A stretch of DNA of 64,000 nt from Fundidesulfovibrio magnetotacticus (GTDB lineage: Bacteria > Desulfobacterota > Desulfovibrionia > Desulfovibrionales > Desulfovibrionaceae): positions 62,001 through 126,000 of the forward strand of contig NZ_BLTE01000008.1 in NCBI RefSeq assembly GCF_013019105.1, given 5' to 3'. Below, piece after piece: positions 15,471 through 24,550 of this stretch. The first letter of the stretch is position 1; every line of letters starts with the position of its first letter. The notes beneath the pieces were generated by a model, which was given only the letters and a program-made list of their open reading frames with translations, searched no databases and had not been told where the DNA came from. Both the position numbers and the translations under genes were made by a program.

Positions 15471-17390
15471 CTAGCGGCTCGCGCCCACGGCGTTGAGCAG
15501 GCCGCCGGACAAAATAATGTCCAGTTCCTTGGCGGTCAAATCATTTGTGAGCTTCACCTTGAGCTTGCCGTCCACCACGGCCTCCACGGCCTTGCCGGGC
15601 TTGATCTTCCCGGCGGGAATGGCCACCTGCGCGCCCTGGGCCACCTTGTCGTAATCGGCCTTGTCCACGAAGAGCAGCGGAAGGATGCCGAAGTTCACCA
15701 GGTTTGCCCGGTGGATGCGCGCCAGGCTCTTGACGATCACGGCCTTCACGCCCAGATGGCGGGGCCCCAGGGCCGCGTGCTCGCGGGAGGAGCCCTGCCC
15801 GTAGTTTTCGCCGCCCACGATCACGCCGCCGTCCATCTGCTTGATGCGGCCCACGAACTCCTTGTCCACGTTGGTGAACAGGTACTCCGAGATGGCTGGG
15901 ATGTTGGAGCGCAGGCTCATGATGTGCGTGCCGCCGGGCAGGATGTGGTCGGTGGTGATGTCGTCGCCCACTTTGAGGGCCACGCCCGCTTCCACCACGT
16001 CCGGGGTGCGCCCGAAGCGCGAAAGGGGCGCGATGTTGGGGCCGCGCAGCACCTCCACTCCGGAGCCGTCCTCGGGCGGGAACACGAAGAGATGCCGGAT
16101 GGACGGCACTTTTTTGGGCATCACCGGCTTGGCCGGGGCCTCGCCCCAGGTGGCGGGGTCGGTGAACGCGCCGTTCAGGGCCGCCATGGCCGCCGTCTGG
16201 GGGCTCACCAGGTAGACCTGGGCGTCCTGGGTGCCGCTGCGGCCTTCGAAGTTGCGGTTGAAGGTGCGCGCGCTCACGCCTGCGGACATGGGCGAGCCGC
16301 CGTAGCCCAGGCAGGGGCCGCAGGTGCACTCCAGGATGCGCGCGCCCGCGTCCAGGTAGATCTGCAGCAGGTTCTCGTCGGCCAGCATCTTGAGCACCTG
16401 CTTGGAGCCCGGGGAGATGAAGAGGTCGGTCTCGGGCTTCACGCGCTTGCCCTTGAGCATCAGCGCCACGGCCTTGAGGTCGGCGTAGGAGGAGTTGGTG
16501 CACGAGCCGATGGCCGACTGGTTCACCTTGAGCCCGGCCAGGCTCTTGATGGTGGCCATGCGGTCGGGCATGTGCGGCTTGGCCGCCAGGGGCTCGAGCT
16601 TGGCGAGGTCGATGACGATCTCCTCGTCGTAGGCGGCCGAGGGGTCGGCCTTGAGCTGCACGTAGTCCTCGGGGCGGCCCATGGCGGCCAGGAATTTCTT
16701 GGTCACCGCGTCGGAGGGGAAGAGCGAGCCCGTGGCCCCCAGTTCCGCGCCCATGTTGGTGATGGTGGCGCGTTCGGGCACGGAGAGCGTGGCCACGCCC
16801 GGCCCCGCGTACTCGAACACCTTGCCCACGCCGCCCTTCACCGTGAGCAGCCCCAGCAGGTGCAGGATGATGTCCTTGGCCGTGGCCCAGCCGGTCAGTT
16901 CGCCTTCGAGCTGCACTTTCACCACTTTGGGCATGGTGATGTAGTAGGGCTCGCCCGCCATGGCCAGGGCCACCGACAGGCCGCCCGCGCCCATGGAGAG
17001 GCTGCCCACGCCGCCCGCGGTGGGGGTGTGGGAGTCCGACCCGATAAGCGTCTTGCCGGGCTTGGCGAAGTTCTCCAGGTGCAGCTGGTGGCAGATGCCC
17101 GTGCCCGGAGGCGAGAACACCGCGCCATACTTGGCCGCCACCGTGCGCAGGAACTGGTGGTCGTCCGGGTTGCGGAAGCCCTGCTGCAGCGTGTTGTGGT
17201 CCACGTAGCTCACGGAGAGCTCGGTCTTCACGCGCGGCACGCCGATGGCCTCGAACTGAAGCCAGGCCATGGTGCCCGTGGCGTCCTGGGTGAGGGTCTG
17301 GTCGATGCGCAGCCCGATCTCGGAACCGGCCTTCATCTTGCCGCTCACCAGGTGAGAGGCGATGATCTTCTGGGTGATGTTCTTGCCCAT
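15471..17390 (-). CDS. acnA: Aconitate hydratase
   Basis: A 639-residue [4Fe-4S] hydratase that interconverts citrate and isocitrate. The cluster ligands are visible as C297 in IGSCTNSS and C357/C360 in CTCGPCLG, and substrate-loop segments such as GSDSHTPTAGG (about 117-127) are intact. The last 180 residues form the swivelling C-terminal domain with YGQGSSREHAA. It is shorter than the 900-residue AcnA of enteric bacteria and corresponds to the compact aconitase seen in many Desulfobacterota. It diverges from the PhnD-type gene, and the gene symbol is used generically. Confidence 0.95.
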   Translation of the reverse strand: MGKNITQKIIASHLVSGKMKAGSEIGLRIDQTLTQDATGTMAWLQFEAIGVPRVKTELSVSYVDHNTLQQGFRNPDDHQFLRTVAAKYGAVFSPPGTGICHQLHLENFAKPGKTLIGSDSHTPTAGGVGSLSMGAGGLSVALAMAGEPYYITMPKVVKVQLEGELTGWATAKDIILHLLGLLTVKGGVGKVFEYAGPGVATLSVPERATITNMGAELGATGSLFPSDAVTKKFLAAMGRPEDYVQLKADPSAAYDEEIVIDLAKLEPLAAKPHMPDRMATIKSLAGLKVNQSAIGSCTNSSYADLKAVALMLKGKRVKPETDLFISPGSKQVLKMLADENLLQIYLDAGARILECTCGPCLGYGGSPMSAGVSARTFNRNFEGRSGTQDAQVYLVSPQTAAMAALNGAFTDPATWGEAPAKPVMPKKVPSIRHLFVFPPEDGSGVEVLRGPNIAPLSRFGRTPDVVEAGVALKVGDDITTDHILPGGTHIMSLRSNIPAISEYLFTNVDKEFVGRIKQMDGGVIVGGENYGQGSSREHAALGPRHLGVKAVIVKSLARIHRANLVNFGILPLLFVDKADYDKVAQGAQVAIPAGKIKPGKAVEAVVDGKLKVKLTNDLTAKELDIILSGGLLNAVGASR

Positions 17391-17422
17391 TGTCGTCCTC
17401 GCATGTTCGTGAAAGTTGGGTC

Positions 17423-17451
17423 ATGTGCCCCGGGATTCACGGCAATGTCAA
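17423..17451 (-). promoter_or_regulatory. Candidate promoter of aconitase
   Basis: A perfect TTGACA (minus, 17451-17446) with a poor -10 (GCACAT, 17428-17423) at 17-base spacing would give a leader of about 26 bases. The -35 and position are good; the -10 is weak. Confidence 0.35.
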
Positions 17452-17473
17452 GGCGGCCGACCGTCATGAGCCT

Positions 17474-17499
17474 GTAACCTGCCAGTTGTAGCTGGTTAC
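17474..17499. promoter_or_regulatory. Inverted repeat in the aconitase / PhnD-type divergent gap
   Basis: GTAACC (17474-17479) and GGTTAC (17494-17499) are separated by 14 bases, with CCAG/CTGG arms nested inside. It lies between divergent genes, upstream of the candidate aconitase -35, and could be an operator. The binding factor is unknown. Confidence 0.3.
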
Positions 17500-17534
17500 C
17501 GAAACGCTCGCCGGTCCTTCGCCTCCTGAACAGT

Positions 17535-18533
17535 ATGAAGCACATTCTCTTCGCCCTGGCGACACTCGCCTGGTTCCTCGCGCCATCGCATGGCCATGCC
17601 GCCGACGAGCTCGTCTTCGGACTGATCGGTACGGAAAGGCACGAGACCCTCCTCAAAAGCTTCGCCCCGCTGAGCGAGGCCCTCGCCAGATGCCTGGGCA
17701 TTCCCGTGCGCGTCACCGTGCACCAGGACTACGCCGGCGCCATCTGGGACATGCGCTCGGGCCGGACGCACTTCGCCTGGATGGGCAACAAGGCCGCGCT
17801 GGAGGCCGTGGACAGCGCAGGGGCCGAGGTGGGCCTCATGGCCCTCTCCCGGAACGACGGGGCGGGCTATTTCTCCCACCTCATCGTCCGCAAGGACTCC
17901 GGGCTCATCTCCCCGCAGGACGTTCTCGCCCGGGCCGCCGACCTGACCCTCGCCCTGGGCGACCCAAACTCGACTTCCGGCTCCCTCGTGCCCGGCTATT
18001 ACCTTTTCGCGACACGCAACCTGGACCCGGAGACGCTCTTCAAGCGCACCATCCGCGCCCAGCACGAGGAAAACTTCCTGGCCGTCGCCCAGGGCAGGGC
18101 CGACGTGGCCGCCACGAACTCCGTGGACCTTCAGCGTTTCAAAAGCCGCTACCCTTCGGAATGGGCCGGAATCCGCATAATCTGGACATCTCCCCGCATC
18201 CCTTCCGATCCGATCGTCTGGAAATCCTCCCTGCCCGACCCCCTCAAGAAAGCCATCCGGGAGTGCTTCATCTCCTTCGGGAAACCCGCGCCCGGCAAGG
18301 GACGCGCGGAACTGCAAGCGGAAGCCGACACCCTGGCCGACCTCCAATGGACCGGATTCGTCCCCTCGGACAACAGCCAGCTCGCCCCCGTACGCCGGAT
18401 CGAACTCTACCGGCGCATGCGCACGCTCGAGGCGGACGACACCATGCCAGCCGACGTGCGCACGGCAAGAATCAAAGCCATCGACGAGGCGTTGCTGTTG
18501 CTGGGCGCTCCCGAAGACGTCCCGGCCCCATGA
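17535..18533 (+). CDS. PhnD-type periplasmic substrate-binding protein
   Basis: A 332-residue protein with a signal peptide (cleavage after about residue 22, ...GHAAD) and the phosphate/phosphonate-binding PhnD fold: FGLIGTERHETLL, SGRTHFAWMGNKAALEA, GDPNSTSGSLVPGYYLF and QGRADVAATNSVDLQRF. No ABC permease or ATPase gene is nearby. The stop overlaps the start of the membrane GGDEF-EAL gene (ATGA). It is therefore more likely to be a ligand-sensing subunit for that enzyme than a transport component, comparable to NspS with MbaA in Vibrio. The ligand is unknown. Confidence 0.88.
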   Translation: MKHILFALATLAWFLAPSHGHAADELVFGLIGTERHETLLKSFAPLSEALARCLGIPVRVTVHQDYAGAIWDMRSGRTHFAWMGNKAALEAVDSAGAEVGLMALSRNDGAGYFSHLIVRKDSGLISPQDVLARAADLTLALGDPNSTSGSLVPGYYLFATRNLDPETLFKRTIRAQHEENFLAVAQGRADVAATNSVDLQRFKSRYPSEWAGIRIIWTSPRIPSDPIVWKSSLPDPLKKAIRECFISFGKPAPGKGRAELQAEADTLADLQWTGFVPSDNSQLAPVRRIELYRRMRTLEADDTMPADVRTARIKAIDEALLLLGAPEDVPAP

Positions 18534-20986
18534 ACGGAGCGTTTGATCGCATCTTCCCTGCGCGCGCGCTTCAGACCGGGTTCAGACGTCTCCCCGGCCT
18601 GGTCCTCAAGGTGCTTCTGCCCGTCCTGCTGACCTGGCTGATCAGTTCCCTGGCCCTCTTCGCCATCTTCTCCAGGCAGGCCGAACGCCAGGGCTACGAC
18701 GACCTGCGCGCCAGGCTCGAAGCCTACGCCTCCGACAAGGCGAACGAACTCTCCAGCCCCCTGTGGAACTTCCAGCACGATCTCGTGGCCAGGCTCATGC
18801 AGAGCTACCGGCACAACGACGACCTGCTCGTCGTCAGCCTGCACGACGCTGCCGGGAAGCTCCTCCACGAAGCGCTCGGGACCGGCCCGCCGCCGAAGGG
18901 CAACATCTTCGAGACCAAAAGGGAGATCGTCCACAAGAACGCGGACCGCGCCGAAACGTTGGGAACGCTCACCGTGGTCTTTCACGACGGCAGGCTCCTG
19001 AACTCCCTGGCCGAATACCGCGCACGGGACGCGTTGAACCTGGGCCTCGTGCTGGCCGTGCTCGCCCTTTCCCTCTGGTGGACGGTGCACCGCATCGTGG
19101 GCAGACCCCTGGCGCGCCTGGAGAAGTCGCTCCTGCGCAACGCGCGCGAACCCAGTCGCGAGCCCATCGTCTGGGCCGGGCAGGACGAACTGGCCCGCGT
19201 GGCCGCCGCGTACAACGGACTCCTGGAGGAGGTGGACCGCAGGACCGGCGAACTGGTGGAAGCCAACGCCGCTCTCGCCGGGGAAATAGTCCGGCGCAAC
19301 CAGGCGGAGGAGAAACTCCTGCTCGCAGCCAAGGTCTTCGAGGTCGCCGTCGAGGGCGTGGCCGTCACCGACGTCGGCGGCGTCATCCGCTCCGTCAATT
19401 CCAGCTTCGAGCGCATCACGGGATACCGGCAGGACGAGGCCGTGGGCCGCCGCCTGGACATCCTCGGGTCTGGCCGACACACGCCCGCCTTTTTCGCGGG
19501 CATCCTCTTGAGCCTGCGCAGGCATGGCGCCTGGGAGGGCGAAATCTGGAACAGGCGCAAGAACGGCGAGGTGTACCCCCAGCGGACCACCGCCAGCGCC
19601 GTGCTCGACGCGGCCGGGCGCATATCGCACTACGTCTGCGTTTTCCAGGACATCACCGAGGCGAAACGCCAGCAGCAGGCCATGGAGCGCATGGCCTTCC
19701 ACGACACCCTCACCGGGCTGCCCAACCGCGCCAACCTCGACGAGCGGCTGCGCCAGACCCTGGGCCACGCGGCACGGCACGGGGGGGCCTTTTCACTGCT
19801 GTTTCTGGACCTGGACAACTTCAAGGCCGTCAACGACAGCCTCGGGCACGACGTGGGGGACGCCCTGCTCGCCATCCTCGCCGCCCGCCTGCGCAACGTG
19901 CTGCGCGCCGAGGACACCCTCGCCCGGCAGGGTGGGGATGAATTCATCATTCTCGCACCGGACGCCGACACGCCGGACAAGGCCGCCAACCTCGCCCAGC
20001 GCGTCGCCAGCGCCATGCGCAAGAGCGTCCCGCTGCAAGGCTACGACATTCCCTGCTCCGCCAGCGTCGGCATCGCCATGTACCCCCAGGACGGCGTGAC
20101 GCCCCAGGACCTGATCAAACACGCCGACATGGCCATGTACCGCGCGAAAAGCCAGGGCGGCGGCGCCAGCAGGTTTTTCGCCACCGGCATGGACCTCCAG
20201 GCGCGAAAACGCCTCTCCCTGGAGACGAGGCTCCACAAGGCCCTGGAACGCGACGAGTTCAGCCTGCAATACCAACCCGTGCTCCAGGCCGACACCATGA
20301 CCGTCTCGGGCGCGGAAGCGCTGCTGCGCTGGAATTGCGGGGGGCAATCCATACCGCCCGCCGAGTTCATCCCCGTCGCCGAGAGCAACAACGCCATCAT
20401 CCCCATCGGCGCATGGGTTCTCGAGAGAGCATCCCTGCAGGCGGCCGCGCTCGCCCGGGGGCCTCGCACCCCCTTCACGCTCTCGGTCAACGTGTCCGCG
20501 CGGCAGTTCCACCATGAAGGGTTCCTCAACGACGTCACCGCTGCCGCCGAACGGCTCGCGGGCACAAACACCAGGCTTCATCTTGAGCTCACCGAGTCGG
20601 CGCTCATCATCGACCCCGATGCCGCCACGCGCACCATCCACCTGCTCAAGGAAATGGGCGTCGGAATCGTCCTCGACGACTTCGGCACGGGCTACTCCTC
20701 GCTGAAGCACCTCCTGGACCTGCCCATCGACGGGTTCAAGATCGACCGCGGTTTCGTCAGCGCCATCCACTCCTGCGCTCGAAGCCGCGCCATCATAACG
20801 GCCCTGGTCAACCTGAGCCTGGGCCTGAGCGTTTCCGTGGTGGCCGAAGGAGTGGAAAACACGGGCCAGCTGGACTTTCTGCGCGGCACGGGCTGCCCGG
20901 AATTCCAGGGGTTCCTGGCCTGGCCCGCCTTGCCCCTCGAAAGCTTTCCCGCGCCCGGCTCTACCCCCCGAAACGCAGCCGGTTGA
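18530..20986 (+). CDS. Membrane PAS-GGDEF-EAL c-di-GMP turnover protein
   Basis: An 818-residue protein starting at the ATG that overlaps the upstream stop. An N-terminal helix (about 25-48) and a second one (about 165-185) flank a periplasmic sensor region, followed by a HAMP-like linker and a PAS domain (about 265-380). The GGDEF domain keeps an intact GGDEF (about 467-471). The EAL domain keeps EALLRW, DDFGTGYSSL and VVAEGVEN. Both active sites look complete, so synthesis, hydrolysis or both are possible. Coupling to the PhnD-type gene suggests periplasmic ligand control. The 3' end overlaps the convergent coiled-coil gene by 26 bases. c-di-GMP from here could act on BcsA and the PilZ protein of this window. 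Confidence 0.93.
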   Translation: MNGAFDRIFPARALQTGFRRLPGLVLKVLLPVLLTWLISSLALFAIFSRQAERQGYDDLRARLEAYASDKANELSSPLWNFQHDLVARLMQSYRHNDDLLVVSLHDAAGKLLHEALGTGPPPKGNIFETKREIVHKNADRAETLGTLTVVFHDGRLLNSLAEYRARDALNLGLVLAVLALSLWWTVHRIVGRPLARLEKSLLRNAREPSREPIVWAGQDELARVAAAYNGLLEEVDRRTGELVEANAALAGEIVRRNQAEEKLLLAAKVFEVAVEGVAVTDVGGVIRSVNSSFERITGYRQDEAVGRRLDILGSGRHTPAFFAGILLSLRRHGAWEGEIWNRRKNGEVYPQRTTASAVLDAAGRISHYVCVFQDITEAKRQQQAMERMAFHDTLTGLPNRANLDERLRQTLGHAARHGGAFSLLFLDLDNFKAVNDSLGHDVGDALLAILAARLRNVLRAEDTLARQGGDEFIILAPDADTPDKAANLAQRVASAMRKSVPLQGYDIPCSASVGIAMYPQDGVTPQDLIKHADMAMYRAKSQGGGASRFFATGMDLQARKRLSLETRLHKALERDEFSLQYQPVLQADTMTVSGAEALLRWNCGGQSIPPAEFIPVAESNNAIIPIGAWVLERASLQAAALARGPRTPFTLSVNVSARQFHHEGFLNDVTAAAERLAGTNTRLHLELTESALIIDPDAATRTIHLLKEMGVGIVLDDFGTGYSSLKHLLDLPIDGFKIDRGFVSAIHSCARSRAIITALVNLSLGLSVSVVAEGVENTGQLDFLRGTGCPEFQGFLAWPALPLESFPAPGSTPRNAAG

Positions 20987-21182
20987 TCCGCGCCCGCCGG
21001 TACTGGATTTCGAAGTCCAGACGCAGCTTCTCCTGCTTGGCGGCATGGATTTCCTCGTGCCGGAACACCCCTGCAAGGGGGTCCTCCTCGGCCGAAAGCG
21101 CCTTGATGCGCGCCAGAACCCCTGACCGCTCGGCCTCGAACTGCGCGATTTCCTGCTCGATCGCGGCGATGTCGTCACTCAT
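20961..21182 (-). CDS. Small coiled-coil protein of unknown function
   Basis: 73 residues, almost entirely helical and charged, with a heptad-like pattern (about 5-30 and 45-70). The ATG at 21182 has a strong GGAGGGGG ribosome site, which is the main reason to believe the gene. It overlaps the 3' end of the convergent GGDEF-EAL gene by 26 bases. I recognise no family. Confidence 0.6.
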   Translation of the reverse strand: MSDDIAAIEQEIAQFEAERSGVLARIKALSAEEDPLAGVFRHEEIHAAKQEKLRLDFEIQYRRARINRLRFGG

Positions 21183-21444
21183 CAGGAACCCCCTCCGGGT
21201 TTGGTGGATTGAATGTCGGGCCGGTAGGACGCCAGGCGTTGAGCAATGCCTCCGGCGTGCAAAGCGGGGTTGGTAAGAACCGCTAACGGGCGGCAAAGCC
21301 GCCCTGCTCCAGGCTGCGGTACGCGCAGGACTGCCGAAAAGCCGTAAAGCCGACTTTTTCAGCAGCCTCCGGGCCTTGCCCTCTCCGTAATCTCCCGACA
21401 GGGACCTGCCCCGCGCCCGCCAGGAGGGATCACCCCGTACCAGG

Positions 21445-21727
21445 ACACCGCGCGGCAGCGGATACCCGCCGGGAACGCGCTCAAAACAGCTTCTCGCCGG
21501 ATCACAGCCGTCGCCAGCTCGCGGCGATGCACAAGGACGCATCCTCGGATAACCAAAGAGAGCGCTGTTGCTCACACCCCCCTGGCGCGGAGCGACACGG
21601 TCCCCCACGCGACAGGCGGCGCAAACGCAAAGGTTTTGCCGAACCCGTCAATGCCGTCCTTCCCGGTGAAGCCCGCGAAGCGGAGCGGGAGTGCGGAGGG
21701 CGTGGCCCTTTGCCCGCCAGAGGCTTC
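21445..21727 (-). repeat. Intergenic element, decayed copy 3 (reverse orientation)
   Basis: The 665-bp gap 21183-21847 holds no gene. Read on the minus strand, 21727-21655 matches the left arm of the element (GAAGCCTCTGGCGGGC..., ending GCTTCGCGGGCTTCACCGGG and AAGGAC). The core follows, with TTTGCG/GCGCCGCC, a CATCGCC/GGCGACG hairpin near 21510-21530, and TTTTGAGCGCGTTCCCGGCG before 21465. The right arm is missing or unrecognisable. A perfect GGGCGGC-AAA-GCCGCCC hairpin at 21288-21304 also lies in this gap. Confidence 0.6.
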
Positions 21728-21798
21728 ACTCCGTGCGTCTTGCCATGTTCCGCCGGGGCTGTCCGCGAGGCCCTTGCCGGGTCGCCCGGGTAAAAAAA

Positions 21799-21822
21799 GG
21801 GAGGCGCCTTGCGGCGCCTCCC
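21799..21822 (-). terminator. Rho-independent terminator of sat
   Basis: A perfect 10-bp stem GGGAGGCGCC/GGCGCCTCCC (21799-21808 with 21813-21822) is followed on the minus strand by seven T. It lies 25 bases past the sat stop. Confidence 0.93.
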
Positions 21823-21847
21823 GGATACCGGCGCGAGCCGGGATCAA

Positions 21848-23161
21848 CTACTTCTTCTGGGCGGCGTGCTCGCCGGAGGCGGCGCGCTGCATCTTCACTT
21901 CGACCTTCTCGGTCAGGCCTTCGTAGTACTCGCGCAGGATGGCGAGGCACTCGTCGCGGCCGAAGTGGTCGGGGATGGCTTCGCCTTCGGAGAGCATCTT
22001 GCGCAGCTTGGTGCCGGACAGGATGACGCGGTCTTCCTTGGCGTGGGGGCAGGTGCGCAGGGAGGCCATGCCGTCGCACTTGAAGCAGTAGAAGGTCCAG
22101 TCGATGTTCATGTTTTCGCAGAGCAGGGCCTTGCCGGGCTCGACGGCGCAAGCGGCCTCGGGGGTCGCGTAGGGGATGCGCTTGAAGATCTCCTGGGCCT
22201 CGAACATGCCGTAGAAGTCGCCGACGCCGGCGTGGTCACGGCCGATGATCATCTGGTTGATGCCGAAGTTCTGGCGGAAGGTGGCGTGCAGCAGGCCTTC
22301 GCGGGGACCGGCGTAACGCATGTCCAGGGGGTAGCCGGCCTGGATCACGTGGTCCTTCACGAAGTAGTGCTCGACCAGGGTGTCGATGGCGCGCACACGC
22401 ACTTCGGCCGGGATGTCGCCGGGCTTCAGGTTGCCGATGAGGGAGTGGATGACCACGCCGTCACAGACTTCCACGGCGATCTTGGCCAGGAACTCGTGGG
22501 AGCGGTGCATGGGGTTGCGCAGCTGCAGAGCGGCGACCTTGCCCCAGCCCTTGGCGTCCATTTCGGCGCGCAGCTCGGCGGGACGCTTGTAGACGCCCTT
22601 GTACTTGGTGGGGTACTCGGCCTCGGAGAGCACCTTCACGGGGCCGGCCAGGGACACGGGCTTCTGGCCCATGACCATCTGGACGCCGGGGTGATCCTTC
22701 AGGGCGGTCTCCCAGAAGACGTCGTCGGCAGAGTCGGGGCCGGCGCCCTTGAACACCTGGTAGCACTCCCACTTCTTCTCGTCTTCGGTGAGGGTGTACT
22801 TTTCGGTGACGGTCATGATGGCCATCATTTCGCCTTCAACGGACTCCAGGGCGATTTCCTGGCCCACGTTGATGGCGGCGGCGTCTTCGGCGGACACGGA
22901 GCAGGTGACGGGAACGGGCCAGAAGGTGCCGTCGGTGAGGGTCATCTTTTCGCAGACGCTCTTCCAGTCGGCCTTGCCCATGAAGTAGGTGATGGGCGAG
23001 AAGCCGCCGATGCCCATCATGATCAGGTCGCCCTTTTCACGGGGGGAGATCACGACTTTCTTCAGCGTGGCAGCCTTCTTGAGGGCCTCGGCGCGCTCGG
23101 CGCCTTCCAGCAGACAGATGGTGAGGCCTTTGCCGCCATGCGGGGGAACCAGTCTGGACAT
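21848..23161 (-). CDS. sat: Sulfate adenylyltransferase (ATP sulfurylase)
   Basis: A 437-residue enzyme that activates sulfate with ATP to APS and pyrophosphate, the first step of sulfate respiration. The nucleotide-binding RNPMHRSH motif is at 215-222 and [12 protein letters not shown] at about 307-318. C359, C362, C371 and H373 form a likely metal site, consistent with the Zn/Co reported for ATP sulfurylases of sulfate reducers. The start is the ATG at 23161 with GGAGAGG upstream; the frame is open further upstream, but that extension has no conserved character. It is monocistronic between its own promoter and a strong terminator. Confidence 0.98.
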   Translation of the reverse strand: MSRLVPPHGGKGLTICLLEGAERAEALKKAATLKKVVISPREKGDLIMMGIGGFSPITYFMGKADWKSVCEKMTLTDGTFWPVPVTCSVSAEDAAAINVGQEIALESVEGEMMAIMTVTEKYTLTEDEKKWECYQVFKGAGPDSADDVFWETALKDHPGVQMVMGQKPVSLAGPVKVLSEAEYPTKYKGVYKRPAELRAEMDAKGWGKVAALQLRNPMHRSHEFLAKIAVEVCDGVVIHSLIGNLKPGDIPAEVRVRAIDTLVEHYFVKDHVIQAGYPLDMRYAGPREGLLHATFRQNFGINQMIIGRDHAGVGDFYGMFEAQEIFKRIPYATPEAACAVEPGKALLCENMNIDWTFYCFKCDGMASLRTCPHAKEDRVILSGTKLRKMLSEGEAIPDHFGRDECLAILREYYEGLTEKVEVKMQRAASGEHAAQKK

Positions 23162-23283
23162 GTTCGTTTCCTCTCCTTTACGGATGTGTGGTTGCCTTGA
23201 TGATGCCGCCCTGGCCGCGAGGCGCGGCCCCCGAACGTCCGACCCGGTGGGCTGGACGCCTATGATAAAAAATTCACGTGCAT

Positions 23284-23313
23284 CTTCTAGGGAGAAATCC
23301 ACCCCCTTGTCAA
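23284..23313 (-). promoter_or_regulatory. Candidate promoter of sat
   Basis: A perfect TTGACA (minus, 23313-23308) and TAGAAG (23289-23284) are 18 bases apart, leaving a leader of about 115 bases to the sat ATG. The gap 23162-23391 separates sat from the divergent STAS gene; I see no clear regulator site in it. Confidence 0.4.
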
Positions 23314-23391
23314 GCGCTCTCGCCCAAGCTTGACGCCCTTCTCCGACGCGGGCATCCTCGGCTTCTGGAAACGCCCGGGAGGCCTTGCATT

Positions 23392-23829
23392 ATGCTCATC
23401 GACACCCGCGAAAAAAACGGCGTGACACTGGCGCTCATCAACACCAGGCGCATCGAGGCGCGCATCGCCGATCCCCTCGCGGCGGGACTGCTGGAGGCCA
23501 TCGGCAAGGCGCGGGGCGTCGTGCTGGATTTCGCTCAGGTGGGGTTCATCGACTCCACGGGCATGAAGGCGCTCATGACGGTGCTCCTGCACTGCCGCAA
23601 ATCCGAGACGCCCTGCGCGCTCATGGGGGTCTCGGAGGACATCATGAGCGTTTTCGTGATCACGCGGCTCAACCGCCTGCTGCCCATCACGGGGAGCGAG
23701 GACGAGGCGGTGGACAAGGTGCGCGAACTGCTTGCGCAGGCCCGGGAGCGCAGGGAAGGGACGGCGGCGGCCACGGAGGCCAGCTGCCCCGTGCCCGGCG
23801 CACCGGAACAGGGCAAGGCCGGGGGATGA
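23392..23829 (+). CDS. STAS-domain protein (anti-sigma-factor antagonist type)
   Basis: 145 residues. A STAS domain (about 1-108) carries the phosphorylatable serine in GFIDSTGMKA (S55), followed by an Ala/Glu/Pro-rich tail. The ATG at 23392 with a GGGAGG ribosome site is preferred over an earlier in-frame start that lacks STAS character. No kinase or phosphatase gene is adjacent; the full partner switch of this window is 28 kb away. It is divergent from sat. Confidence 0.85.
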   Translation: MLIDTREKNGVTLALINTRRIEARIADPLAAGLLEAIGKARGVVLDFAQVGFIDSTGMKALMTVLLHCRKSETPCALMGVSEDIMSVFVITRLNRLLPITGSEDEAVDKVRELLAQARERREGTAAATEASCPVPGAPEQGKAGG

Positions 23830-24000
23830 GCCGGCGGACGCCCGTCCGGGAGTGACGCGGCCGGACCGGCGCGGCAGAATTTCGAGGGAGCGGCCCGGCG
23901 ACGGTCGGGCTTCACGGATCGCCAGACAACCCCGCCGGAACGCGCCGACGCCCCCCGTTTCAAGGGCTCTCGTGTTGCGTCCTCAAAATCCGTCCCTACG

Positions 24001-24066
24001 GGTTGTCAAGACAACCAACTCAATCCTTTGATTTTCGTTTTGAAAAACATCTTCATGTTTTCAAAA
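24001..24066. other. Palindrome and AT-rich hairpin in a convergent gap
   Basis: The gap 23830-24074 contains GGTTGTC-AA-GACAACC (24001-24016), and further on an AT-rich hairpin pairing 24038-24050 with 24055-24066 (TTTTGAAAAACAT and ATGTTTTCAAAA, one bulged base). It stands out in this GC-rich window. It may be a bidirectional terminator for the two converging genes or a protein site. Confidence 0.4.
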
Positions 24067-24074
24067 TCGTGACA

Positions 24075-24548
24075 CTAGCGCACGAAGCGCACGGCGACGC
24101 CCTCTTCGCCAAGGTCCACGTAGGCCATGCGCGGTGTTTCAGCGCAGAGGCACCCGGGGTTCACCACCAGGGTGTCGCCGAAGCGCAGCTCCATCTGGCG
24201 GTGCAGGTGGCCGAAGAGAATCAGGTCGAAGCCCGGCCCGAAGGCCTCGGGGAGGCGCGCGGGCAGGGTGGTCCGCTCGCCCCAGCCGTGGGTGACGCCC
24301 ACCGTGCGCCCGGCCAGGTTGAGCCGGAGCATGGCGGGCAGTTCCTGGGCCACGCGCCAGTCGCAGCAGTTGCCCGCCACGGCGTGGAAGTTGGGATGGC
24401 TGGTCTCCAGGAATTCCAGCATGGCCGGGCCGGTGATGTCGCCGCAGTGGATGAGGGCGTCGGCGTCGCGCAGGTGGCTGTCGAACCAGCGGCGGAACCA
24501 GTCGCTGGGGGCTTCCAGGTGCGTGTCGGAAATGACGGCGAGCCGCAT
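24075..24548 (-). CDS. Metallophosphoesterase, YfcE/MJ0936-like
   Basis: 157 residues with the two-metal phosphoesterase motifs in order: D8 and H10 in ISDTH, GD in HCGDITG (about 36-37), a GN motif in AGNCCDW (about 60), TH in GVTHGWG, and GHLH in LFGHLHR. It probably hydrolyses small phosphodiesters; the substrate is unknown. I chose the ATG at 24548, with AGGA five bases before it. An ATG at 24554 overlaps the stop of the upstream HD gene and is an alternative. It is co-transcribed with that gene. Confidence 0.85.
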   Translation of the reverse strand: MRLAVISDTHLEAPSDWFRRWFDSHLRDADALIHCGDITGPAMLEFLETSHPNFHAVAGNCCDWRVAQELPAMLRLNLAGRTVGVTHGWGERTTLPARLPEAFGPGFDLILFGHLHRQMELRFGDTLVVNPGCLCAETPRMAYVDLGEEGVAVRFVR

Positions 24549-24550
24549 GT

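Noticed and set aside
23162-23302. N-terminal extension of Sat from 23302
   Set aside because: The extension has no sulfurylase character and would run through the leader and the proposed promoter; the ATG at 23161 has the ribosome site.
23162-23391. A Rex-type site (TTGTGAA-N4-TTCACAA) upstream of sat
   Set aside because: Only a TTCAC-like half-site was found near 23273; the second half is missing. Rex control of sat is known in Desulfovibrio vulgaris but is not supported by this sequence.
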